From positions 1 through 26,239 of the forward strand of contig JBMOEL010000010.1 in assembly GCA_049314715.1 (NCBI GenBank): a stretch of DNA of 26,239 bases, given 5' to 3'. A program made the translations under genes and the position numbers. Shown here one piece after another: positions 1 through 6,778 of this stretch (position 1 is its first letter; each line of letters opens with the position of its first letter). This DNA comes from JAFLDD01 sp049314715 (lineage in GTDB: Bacteria; Pseudomonadota; Alphaproteobacteria; Rickettsiales; UBA3002). The notes beneath the pieces were generated by a model. That model was given only the letters and a program-made list of their open reading frames with translations. It was not told the DNA's origin and did not search any database.

Positions 1-405
1 CAATACTACAGCGAGCAACTGAGCGCAGCAGTGACAGCCTATGGCGAGTCGCGCGCGAAATTATTCGATGGCTGGATACGCGTGAATGGCGCAACACAGG
101 AACTCTATGATGCACTCAAGCAGTTGGAGCCCTATGGCATGGGTTTCCCTAAACCTAAGTTTGCCATTCGCGATGCAAAAATCGTGCATCGCGCCGTACT
201 GAAAGATAAACATCTCAAACTAGTGCTGGCGGACGATGCGGGTAAAAACCGCCTGAATGCGATTGCGTTTAATGTGAATGATACGAAGCTTGGCGAAATG
301 CTTACAACACAACAAACGCTGCATGTATATGGTGAGCTGAACGAGAATCACTGGCAAGGACACGCCAGTCTGCAATTCATGATTGATGATGCGGCGCTAG
401 GCTAA
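1..405 (+). CDS. recJ: RecJ single-stranded-DNA-specific exonuclease, C-terminal end (partial)
   Basis: This is the 3' end of a gene that begins before the window; the frame is open from base 1 to TAA at 403-405, about 134 residues. RecJ is a 5'-3' exonuclease on single-stranded DNA used in recombination and repair. The visible part matches the C-terminal OB-fold region: an LEPYGMGFPKPKF segment (the RecJ LEPFGxGNPxP motif), then KHLKLVL and NAIAF strands, ending soon after the OB fold as expected. The DHH catalytic motifs lie outside the window. The last 9 bp overlap the 3' end of the convergent carbonic anhydrase gene. The family call rests on the C-terminal motifs only. Confidence 0.85.
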   Translation, partial: QYYSEQLSAAVTAYGESRAKLFDGWIRVNGATQELYDALKQLEPYGMGFPKPKFAIRDAKIVHRAVLKDKHLKLVLADDAGKNRLNAIAFNVNDTKLGEMLTTQQTLHVYGELNENHWQGHASLQFMIDDAALG

Positions 406-1032
406 ACGTATCCACTCGCCACTATCACTAAGCTCCCACAACACCCCTGCATCCAAATCAAAATGCCAACCATGAAGCGTGATTTTACCAAGCTCTAGGC
501 GCTTGGCGATCCACGGGAAGGTTTTGAGATTCGCCACCGAAAGCGCAATCGCGCCACGCTCGCAAATATGGGCCTGTTCTTCGAAAGGCTTCGCATGGTG
601 ATGTTCACGAATTTCTTGCTTCACCGCATCGGCAATATGCATCCAGCTATGAACGAAACTCCCCGCATCGTCGGGCTGGGCGCGCCGCTCAATTAGCGCG
701 CGGATGCCGGCGCATTTACTATGGCCAAGCACAATCACATGCTCAACCCCCACGCTATTAATCGCAAATTCCAGCGCTGCTGATGTGCCATGATAGGTGC
801 TCGTATCGTTTTGAAATGGCGGCACGAGGTTCGCGACGTTACGAATCACGAACACTTGGCCTGGTGCTGACTCCATCAAAATCGAAGGGTCCACGCGCGA
901 ATCCGAGCAAGCAATCATCGCTACTTTGGGCGATTGGCCATCACTCGCCAGCTTTTTATAGAGCGAATCATCTTCGACATAATAACGTTGCCGGAAGGAT
1001 TTATAGCCAGAAATCAGTTTCTTAACGGGCAT
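397..1032 (-). CDS. Beta-class carbonic anhydrase
   Basis: This 211-residue protein should interconvert CO2 and bicarbonate in the cytoplasm. The beta-class signature is complete: CSDSRVDP with Cys42 as a zinc ligand and the Asp44/Arg46 dyad, and GHSKCAG with His104 and Cys107 as the remaining zinc ligands. Length is normal for the family. The ATG at 1032 follows an AAGGG ribosome-binding site, and a good promoter candidate lies just upstream (1053-1081). Its stop lies inside the convergent recJ gene, a 9-bp tail-to-tail overlap. I cannot tell whether it serves pH balance, bicarbonate supply for carboxylases, or cyanate metabolism; no cyanase is nearby. Confidence 0.95.
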   Translation of the reverse strand: MPVKKLISGYKSFRQRYYVEDDSLYKKLASDGQSPKVAMIACSDSRVDPSILMESAPGQVFVIRNVANLVPPFQNDTSTYHGTSAALEFAINSVGVEHVIVLGHSKCAGIRALIERRAQPDDAGSFVHSWMHIADAVKQEIREHHHAKPFEEQAHICERGAIALSVANLKTFPWIAKRLELGKITLHGWHFDLDAGVLWELSDSGEWIRLA

Positions 1033-1052
1033 GAATGGGTTCCCTTAGCCCC

Positions 1053-1081
1053 GCTATAGCAGGCTGAGTGCGGGGTTGCAA
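1053..1081 (-). promoter_or_regulatory. Candidate sigma70-type promoter of the carbonic anhydrase gene
   Basis: On the minus strand TTGCAA (1076-1081) and TATAGC (1053-1058) are separated by exactly 17 bp. The expected transcript start is near 1046, giving a leader of about 14 nt that includes the AAGGG ribosome-binding site. This is a pattern match only. Confidence 0.4.
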
Positions 1082-1098
1082 CCCCCACAAGAAAACCG

Positions 1099-1127
1099 TT
1101 GACGTAAGGGGGTTAACATGGTGAAAC
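1099..1127 (+). promoter_or_regulatory. Candidate promoter of tRNA-Glu
   Basis: TTGACG (1099-1104), a 17-bp spacer and TGAAAC (1122-1127) lie 23 bp before the mature tRNA 5' end. The -35 is good (5 of 6) and the -10 is weak. Position relative to the tRNA supports it. Confidence 0.35.
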
Positions 1128-1149
1128 ACACCCTCTTTTACGCCCACGT

Positions 1150-1224
1150 GGCCCCTTCGTCTAGCGGTTAGGACGCGTCCCTTTCACGGATGAAACGCGG
1201 GTTCGATTCCCGCAGGGGTCACCA
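1150..1224 (+). tRNA. tRNA-Glu (anticodon UUC)
   Basis: The cloverleaf folds with a 7-bp acceptor stem (GGCCCCT with AGGGGTC, one G-U pair), a D arm with AGCGGTTAGGA, an anticodon loop CTTTCAC (1181-1187; anticodon TTC at 1183-1185), and a T arm GCGGG/TTCGATT/CCCGC. The discriminator A at 1221 is followed by an encoded CCA (1222-1224). A rho-independent terminator follows 8 nt later, so this is a single-gene transcript. Confidence 0.97.
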
Positions 1225-1232
1225 ATAAAAAC

Positions 1233-1254
1233 AGCGCCTTTACGGCGCTTTTTT
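1233..1254 (+). terminator. Rho-independent terminator after tRNA-Glu
   Basis: The stem AGCGCC (1233-1238) / GGCGCT (1244-1249) has a 5-nt loop and runs into six T residues (1249-1254). It ends the tRNA-Glu transcript. The rest of the gap up to 1431 has only a small GGCGT/ACGCC hairpin (about 1313-1325) and no gene I can support. Confidence 0.85.
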
Positions 1255-1431
1255 AGTGATTATTTTTTGTGTCGCAGCGAACTCGCAGGGTTCACAACAA
1301 CCCGAAAAAGGCGTTGGACGCCGTAGGCGCCCGCAGGGTGAGCCGAGTTAAAACGAGGCGAATCAATTCCCGCATGACATATTTCAGCAAATACGTTGAG
1401 AAGTAGTCAGCAAATCCTGTACATCATTCCC

Positions 1432-2496
1432 ATGACGACTTCATTACGCATTTTGCATGCGATGCTGGGTAAAGGTCTGGGCGGTATTGAAACCATGTTC
1501 GCCCATTACGCCAATGCGCTGCGCCAGCACGGCCACCACGTGACCAATGTCATGAGTGAAGGGGCGCAGATTGCCCGTGCGCTTGACCCTGAAAGCGAGA
1601 TGGTTTTTCTCCCAGCGCGCAGCCAATATGACCTTCGCACTATTTGTGCACTCAAGCGCATGATTGCGACGCACCGCCCTGATATTATTCTGGTCCATGG
1701 CAAGCGCGCCGACAGGGTATTGACCTACGCGCAAAGCCTGTTTGGCAAAACGGTTCCGCATGTGGAGCTATTGCATCGTGCGCGCTTTCATCGCCTCCAC
1801 CGCGCGGATCTAACGGTCGCGGTGAATCAGGATATTGCGCAGCATTTTACCCAGCGCCAAGGCGCGGAAGCACCCATTATGGTGTTGCCAAATTTTATCA
1901 TGGATCTACCGCAGGTCGATTCGCGGCCACCTATCACACAAGCGCCTAGGATTGGGTTTTTGGGGCGCTTTGTGCCCGAAAAAGGCGCGGACATGTTGCT
2001 TGAAGCAGCGGGTAGGCTCCATCGTCAAGGTGTGGCATTCACCTTACATATGGGCGGTGATGGTCCACTCAAAGCCCAGCTGATGCAGCAAGCCAAGACG
2101 CTCGGTATTGACGGCATCATCACATGGTATGGCTGGGTGGAGAATACGACGGCGTTCTATGAGCAGATAGATTGTCTATGCGTTCCCTCGCACCATGAAT
2201 CATTCGGTCTCATCATCATCGAAGCGTTTGCTTATGGAGTGCCAGTCGTCGCAACCCGTACCAGTGGACCGAAAACCATTATCCATCATGGACAAGATGG
2301 ATGGCTTTGCCCAATTAGCGTTGCGGGCATCACCGAGCAGCTTACAGCCATCCTAGCGAATCCCAAATGCCTTGAAGACGCAAGCAAACACGCATTGGCG
2401 CGCGCCGCTGAATATCAGGCCTCAACGATTGTGCCGAAGATGGAAGCGGCGCTCTATGAAACTGTTGCGCGTTTTAAAAAGGTAGCACACGCTTAA
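1432..2496 (+). CDS. GT4-family glycosyltransferase
   Basis: This protein of about 354 residues has the two-domain GT-B layout of GT4 retaining glycosyltransferases. The N-terminal domain has a GKGLGGIE loop for the nucleotide-sugar donor. The C-terminal domain starts with GRFVPEKGADMLLEAA. The donor-site motif HHESFGLIIIEAFAYGVPVVAT carries the E-x7-E pair, with FG and G-x-PVVAT. It should add a sugar to a glycan such as LPS or capsule; donor and acceptor cannot be read from sequence. I chose ATG at 1432 because the protein then starts directly at the first beta strand (LRILHAM). A TTG at 1396 would add 12 residues, and neither start has a clear ribosome-binding site. Its 3' end overlaps the convergent neighbour by 23 bp. 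Confidence 0.88.
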   Translation: MTTSLRILHAMLGKGLGGIETMFAHYANALRQHGHHVTNVMSEGAQIARALDPESEMVFLPARSQYDLRTICALKRMIATHRPDIILVHGKRADRVLTYAQSLFGKTVPHVELLHRARFHRLHRADLTVAVNQDIAQHFTQRQGAEAPIMVLPNFIMDLPQVDSRPPITQAPRIGFLGRFVPEKGADMLLEAAGRLHRQGVAFTLHMGGDGPLKAQLMQQAKTLGIDGIITWYGWVENTTAFYEQIDCLCVPSHHESFGLIIIEAFAYGVPVVATRTSGPKTIIHHGQDGWLCPISVAGITEQLTAILANPKCLEDASKHALARAAEYQASTIVPKMEAALYETVARFKKVAHA

Positions 2497-3382
2497 TCCG
2501 CCGTTGCCAGTCTATCAGGTGGCGCTGGGGCGAATGTTGCGTGTTTTTCACATCAAACAGTGTGAAATCGAAGCAGGCTGAAAGCGTGTGGCAGCCCTCA
2601 TAACCGGATGCAAAAACGTTAGGCGAAATATCGCGCACGACTTCTGCTGCGAAATCATTCGACGTGAGGCTATCAACACGTAATAGACGCAGCGCACCGC
2701 CATAACTATCGCGGCAATCTTGCATTGGAAGATAAAGCGACGCTTCATGAATAAACGGTGTGCCGCCCATGCGGCTACTATCAAGGCCCCTGCGCACAGG
2801 GTTTTTGGGGTGCAACTGCCATGGGCCAAATAGCGAATCTGCATAAGCAATATGCAATTCGTTCATGGCGCGGCCATGCTCGCCTGCTAATGCAAAAAAC
2901 ATCCACCACCTATCCTGACACTGTATCACACTCGCATCAATGACGGGCAGGTCGAGCAGGCTTGCTACAACCTCCCAACGCGACGGAAAATCCACCGTAC
3001 GATAGAGCGTGAGCCTGCCACTGCGATGGGCCTCGGGCAGCATATAGATGTATCCGTCATGCTGCAGCAGGAACGGGTAAGACAAGTGGTAGGGCGCGCG
3101 CAGCGCCGTGCCCGTGTCGCAAAGTGTAAGTTTTTTATCATAACGGTAATAGTGAATCTCACCACGCTTGATACGGTAATCAAGTGCTTCGACAAGTATC
3201 GTCAAATTGCCTGCATCATCAACATGCCCGAAGGGATCAGCAACAAAACAAAAGGGTTTGGGTTGCGGCAGCCATGTGACCTGCGGCGCAGTGGGTGCGT
3301 GAACGAACGAGGTAATCGGCGTGCGAGTTATCCCCACATGCCAGAGTTCAGTCGCTGGACGAAAGCGTAACCCCACGCGCAT
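2474..3382 (-). CDS. Beta-propeller protein resembling the GINT1 N-terminal / GH43-like domain
   Basis: The 302-residue protein has spaced blade-like motifs: KPFCFVADPFG near residue 43, YHLSYPF near 100, MLPEAHRSGRLTLYR, WWMFFAL, YADSLFGPW and GGTPF. This pattern is typical of the family related to the N-terminal domain of plant glucosamine inositolphosphorylceramide transferase, a five-bladed propeller also related to GH43 folds. Bacterial members often sit among polysaccharide genes, but their activity is not established. There is no signal peptide or membrane segment, so it is probably cytoplasmic. It converges with a GT4 glycosyltransferase, which fits glycan metabolism. ATG at 3382 sits directly against AGGAG; GTG at 3376 gives a better 6-nt spacing and may be the real start. 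Confidence 0.65.
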   Translation of the reverse strand: MRVGLRFRPATELWHVGITRTPITSFVHAPTAPQVTWLPQPKPFCFVADPFGHVDDAGNLTILVEALDYRIKRGEIHYYRYDKKLTLCDTGTALRAPYHLSYPFLLQHDGYIYMLPEAHRSGRLTLYRTVDFPSRWEVVASLLDLPVIDASVIQCQDRWWMFFALAGEHGRAMNELHIAYADSLFGPWQLHPKNPVRRGLDSSRMGGTPFIHEASLYLPMQDCRDSYGGALRLLRVDSLTSNDFAAEVVRDISPNVFASGYEGCHTLSACFDFTLFDVKNTQHSPQRHLIDWQRRIKRVLPF

Positions 3383-3448
3383 CTCCTACATCTATGCTTC
3401 TGGCTAGCGCCAATTGTGCGCGAATGCAATCATTGCAAAGAATTTGAG

Positions 3449-3477
3449 TTGATTGTGCGTATGGCTTTGCCTATCCT
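3449..3477 (+). promoter_or_regulatory. Candidate promoter of the methyltransferase operon (possibly leaderless)
   Basis: TTGATT (3449-3454), a 17-bp spacer and TATCCT (3472-3477) precede the first methyltransferase. Transcription would start at or next to the A of its ATG (3484), and no ribosome-binding site lies before that ATG. A leaderless message would explain both facts. This is inference from a moderate consensus match. Confidence 0.28.
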
Positions 3478-3483
3478 CGTGTC

Positions 3484-4854
3484 ATGACCGTCGCTGCCGC
3501 ACCAATCGAAAATGAGAACTACCTCAAGAAGGTGCGCGAGCAATACGAGAATTATCCTTATCCTTCCGTGGATCCTGAGTGGGAATATCAAGCGCCACGT
3601 ATTCCAGTCACTGAAAGCTTTGAGCTGCTTAATCACGTCTGTTTTGGTGGGCGCAAAGATTTTCGTAAAGAGTTCCGCGCTTTAGTAGCAGGTGGGGGGA
3701 CGGGTGATGCGGCGGTAGCGTTGGCCGAACAACTTCGCGATACCGGCAATGAAGTTGTCTATGTTGATATGTCGGAAGCCTCGATGAAGATTGCACAACA
3801 GCGTGCGCAGAATCGCGGCCTTACCAATATTCGCTGGATTCGTGATTCGTTACTCAATATTCCCAAGATGAATCTAGGACAGTTTGATTACATTAACTGC
3901 TCCGGTGTGTTGCACCATCTCACGGATCCTGATGGAGGCCTCAAGATTTTGAGCGATGCCCTCAAAGAGGATGGGGCGATGGGCGTCATGGTCTATGCAA
4001 AATATGGGCGTATGGCTGTCTACATGATGCAGGATTTGTTGCGAATGCTGAATCGTGATGAGCCAAACTTACAAAAGCAAGTCGACAGTGCGCGCAAGAT
4101 TCTCTCCAATTTACCAGTCTCGCATTGGATGTTTCACTCTTCGCAAATGATTAAGGATGAGGTGAATATCGGAGGCGATGTGGGCATTTATGACTTGTTA
4201 CTACACACGCAAGACCGTTCCTATTCTATTCCTGAGCTTTATGATTTCACGCGCAAGGCAGGACTGAACGTGCTGCGTTTTTACTCCGACTATCAAAATA
4301 TCAGTCACCGTATTTATGATCCAAGCTTTTATATCAGCGATGTGCGGCTACTCGATAAAATCGAGAAAATGCCTGCAGAAAAACAGCATGCACTTGCTGA
4401 GTTGCTCTATAGTAAAATTGAAAAACACACGGTGCATTTAGTGAAGAAAATGCCTATAGCGCCATCGATAGACGATTTAGATATGATCCCTTGTATGGGT
4501 TTTTCATTACATGCCTATCCCAAAGATATTTCGGCGATGATTAGCAATTCAGGGCAGGTGGTGGAATTACGTCAGCCCATCAATGATATGCAGGTGCAAT
4601 TTCCCAACGCGCCACAACTTGCAGCGATCTGGGCGCAGATCAACAACCAAAAGACCCTGCGCGAAATTTTCCGTGCGGTGATGGATGCTAGCAAAGATAA
4701 AAGCGTCAACTTCCAAACGCTCGCGGTGCAATTCAAGCCCTGTTACGACGCGTTGAATCGTATCGGCTGGCTATTTTTACGGCATAAAAATACCATGCCT
4801 ATTGCCTATCCAGAGGTGATGCAAAAACGTATTCCGAAGAGAAAAACCGTATGA
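3484..4854 (+). CDS. Class I SAM-dependent methyltransferase, first of a tandem pair
   Basis: This 456-residue protein has a short N-terminal segment with REQYENYPYP (residues 18-27), then a Rossmann methyltransferase domain: motif I VAGGGTGD (68-75), the acidic Asp95 at the end of strand 2 in VVYVDMSEAS, and NCSGVLHHL as motif IV. A C-terminal region of about 200 residues follows, ending with FLRH and RIPK motifs. The YPYP segment is reminiscent of protein-lysine methyltransferase-like proteins, but I cannot name the substrate. The next gene is a paralogue that begins inside this gene's stop (ATGA), so they are translationally coupled. No membrane segment or signal peptide is seen. Confidence 0.85.
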   Translation: MTVAAAPIENENYLKKVREQYENYPYPSVDPEWEYQAPRIPVTESFELLNHVCFGGRKDFRKEFRALVAGGGTGDAAVALAEQLRDTGNEVVYVDMSEASMKIAQQRAQNRGLTNIRWIRDSLLNIPKMNLGQFDYINCSGVLHHLTDPDGGLKILSDALKEDGAMGVMVYAKYGRMAVYMMQDLLRMLNRDEPNLQKQVDSARKILSNLPVSHWMFHSSQMIKDEVNIGGDVGIYDLLLHTQDRSYSIPELYDFTRKAGLNVLRFYSDYQNISHRIYDPSFYISDVRLLDKIEKMPAEKQHALAELLYSKIEKHTVHLVKKMPIAPSIDDLDMIPCMGFSLHAYPKDISAMISNSGQVVELRQPINDMQVQFPNAPQLAAIWAQINNQKTLREIFRAVMDASKDKSVNFQTLAVQFKPCYDALNRIGWLFLRHKNTMPIAYPEVMQKRIPKRKTV

Positions 4855-6203
4855 GCATCTTACTAAAAACAGAAGATGTGAATTATCTGCGTCAGGTGCG
4901 TGAGCAGTACGAAAACTATCCCTACCCACCGGTCAATCCGCAGGACGAGAAGCACAAGTTTACCGTGCCCGTCACTGAGGCGTTTGATCACCTCAATCAC
5001 GCATGTTTTGGTGGACGCAAAGATTTCCGTAAGGAATTCCGCTCGCTCGTTGCGGGTGGTGGCACAGGTGACGCGGTGATAGCGCTTGCCGAACAGCTGC
5101 GCGATACGGGTAATGAAGTCGTCTATGTTGATATGTCAGAAGCCTCGATGAAGGTTGCTCAAGAGCGCGCCAAGATACGCGGACTTACCAATATTCGCTG
5201 GATTCGTGATTCATTACTCAATATTCCAACGCTTGGACTTGGGAAGTTTGATTACATTAACTGCTCGGGCGTGCTGCACCATCTCGCCAATCCTGATGAG
5301 GGCCTACATATACTCAGTGATGCACTCAAAGACGACGGGGCGATGGGAATCATGGTCTATGCCCAATATGGGCGCATGGCCGTCTATCAGATGCAGGAGA
5401 TGCTGCGTATTGTGAATGAAGGCGAGCCAAATTTGCAAACACAGGTAGATAATGCAAAGATTATTCTAAACAGCATGCCGCATACGAATTGGTTCATTCA
5501 TTCTTCACCGATGATTCGTAATGAGATTTTAAACGGCGATAATGCGATTTATGATTTGCTACTCCATACGCAAGACAGAGCCTATACGATTCCACAGCTT
5601 TATGAATTTCTAGAAAAAGCCAACTTGAATATCGTCGAATTATTTAGCGATGATCGTGTGATTGGTCATCATCTCTATCAGCCCTCCTACTATCTCAGAG
5701 ATCCTGAATTAATCGAGAAAGTAAGTGGTTGGCCTATAAAAGAGCAGCAGGCATTAGCCGAATTACTGCATGGCAAAATCGAGAAACATACCTTTTATGC
5801 AACCAAACATCTTGTTCCACCCCCCAGACCTGATGATCTCGAAATGGTGCCGCTTCTAGGCTTCAATGTGTTTAGCGAGCATGCAGGATTGCTGGAAGTA
5901 ATGCGCGCCAATACGGAAAAAACACTCAACATTAGTCAACAATCGACCGGTACTATCGTCACAATCAATCATACCCCGCATTTGGTAGAACTATTCGCGG
6001 CAATAGATGGTAAACGTCCGTTAGGTGAGATTATAAAATTTGTCCAACAAACAAGTGCTAGCAAACCAACGTCAGAACAACTGATTGCGGAATTCGCTGA
6101 GCTATTCGTACCAATGCGTGACGCGTTGTGGATGTTCCTGCGTCATCAATCCACTGCTGAGGTAATGCACCATGATGTCTTTCAAGCGAGGATACCGAAA
6201 TGA
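4851..6203 (+). CDS. Class I SAM-dependent methyltransferase, second of a tandem pair
   Basis: This 450-residue paralogue has the same architecture as the preceding gene: REQYENYPYP near residue 17, motif I VAGGGTGD, Asp94 in VVYVDMSEAS, NCSGVLHHL, and a C-terminal domain ending in FLRH and RIPK. Over the central catalytic block (residues 52-126 here, 53-127 in the first copy) 68 of 75 residues are identical by my count. The last 150 residues are clearly diverged. It overlaps the upstream gene by 4 bp and the downstream GNAT gene by 4 bp, so the three genes are probably one translation-coupled operon. The catalytic motifs are intact, so both copies should be active, possibly on different partners. 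Confidence 0.85.
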   Translation: MSILLKTEDVNYLRQVREQYENYPYPPVNPQDEKHKFTVPVTEAFDHLNHACFGGRKDFRKEFRSLVAGGGTGDAVIALAEQLRDTGNEVVYVDMSEASMKVAQERAKIRGLTNIRWIRDSLLNIPTLGLGKFDYINCSGVLHHLANPDEGLHILSDALKDDGAMGIMVYAQYGRMAVYQMQEMLRIVNEGEPNLQTQVDNAKIILNSMPHTNWFIHSSPMIRNEILNGDNAIYDLLLHTQDRAYTIPQLYEFLEKANLNIVELFSDDRVIGHHLYQPSYYLRDPELIEKVSGWPIKEQQALAELLHGKIEKHTFYATKHLVPPPRPDDLEMVPLLGFNVFSEHAGLLEVMRANTEKTLNISQQSTGTIVTINHTPHLVELFAAIDGKRPLGEIIKFVQQTSASKPTSEQLIAEFAELFVPMRDALWMFLRHQSTAEVMHHDVFQARIPK

Positions 6204-6631
6204 AACCAGTCGTGATGATTGTAAAAGATGCGCCTGATATGGCGGTTTGTTTTGCCATTCGTTCCGAAGTATTTGTCCGTGAACAATTCGTGGATGAGGC
6301 TGTTGAATTCGACGGATTGGATGATAAAGCAATCCATTTCCTGATTAAAGCAGGTGGCGCGCCCGTTGGCACTGGGCGTATCCGTTATCTCGATGGCAAA
6401 GTAAAAATTGAACGCGTTGCGATTCGTAAACCTCATCGCGCTAAGGGATTGGGTAAGGCACTGATGGAACACATCATCGCGCATATTCGCAAAGAATCCA
6501 AAGCAGGAAAAATGGTGCTCGCTGCACAAGAACAGGCCATACCATTTTATACGTCACTGAAGTTCAAAATTATCGGTGATGAATATCTGGAAGCAGGTAT
6601 TCCCCACCGCGATATGGAACGGGCGTTGTAA
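6200..6631 (+). CDS. GNAT family N-acetyltransferase
   Basis: The 143-residue protein is a single GNAT domain. The N-terminal part has IRSEVFVREQFVDEAVEFDGLDD, typical of GNAT members with the EVFV-x-EQ motif. The acetyl-CoA loop is RKPHRAKGLGKALMEH (RxxGxGxxL pattern), and FYTSLKF supplies the late strand. It should transfer an acetyl group from acetyl-CoA to an amine; the acceptor is unknown. Its ATG overlaps the TGA of the second methyltransferase, so it is the third gene of that operon. Co-translation suggests acetylation and methylation act on the same or related targets, but that is inference. Confidence 0.88.
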   Translation: MKPVVMIVKDAPDMAVCFAIRSEVFVREQFVDEAVEFDGLDDKAIHFLIKAGGAPVGTGRIRYLDGKVKIERVAIRKPHRAKGLGKALMEHIIAHIRKESKAGKMVLAAQEQAIPFYTSLKFKIIGDEYLEAGIPHRDMERAL

Positions 6632-6635
6632 TTTA

Positions 6636-6772
6636 CCGTTATTCGAGGTTCAGCAGAACCGAGTCAGCCATGAGCCCGCAGCGCGGCGCGACTCGAAGCG
6701 AAGCGGAGAGAGGCAAATAGCTAGAATAGCTATGCGTCAACGACTAGGCAGTATGCCGATGTCCGAAGCATT
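6636..6772. repeat. Dispersed intergenic repeat, copy 1
   Basis: This interval shares three blocks in the same order with 24152-24240: CCGTTATTCGAG (6636-6647), a perfect 20-nt block at 6660-6679, and CCGAAGCATT (6763-6772). Between the blocks the copies differ. This copy contains hairpins GGTTC/GAACC (6647-6660), CGAGTC/GACTCG (6660-6695) and ATAGCTA/TAGCTAT (6717-6733). It lies between the convergent GNAT and typA genes, next to the typA stop, and the palindrome AGCATT-AA-AATGCT (6767-6780) touches that stop. Confidence 0.75.
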
Positions 6773-6778
6773 AAAATG

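Noticed and set aside
1284..1305. Degenerate copy of the tRNA-Glu 3' end (GCAGGGTTCACAACAA) as an attachment site
   Set aside because: Similarity to the tRNA end is short and gapped, and no integrase or second boundary is visible.
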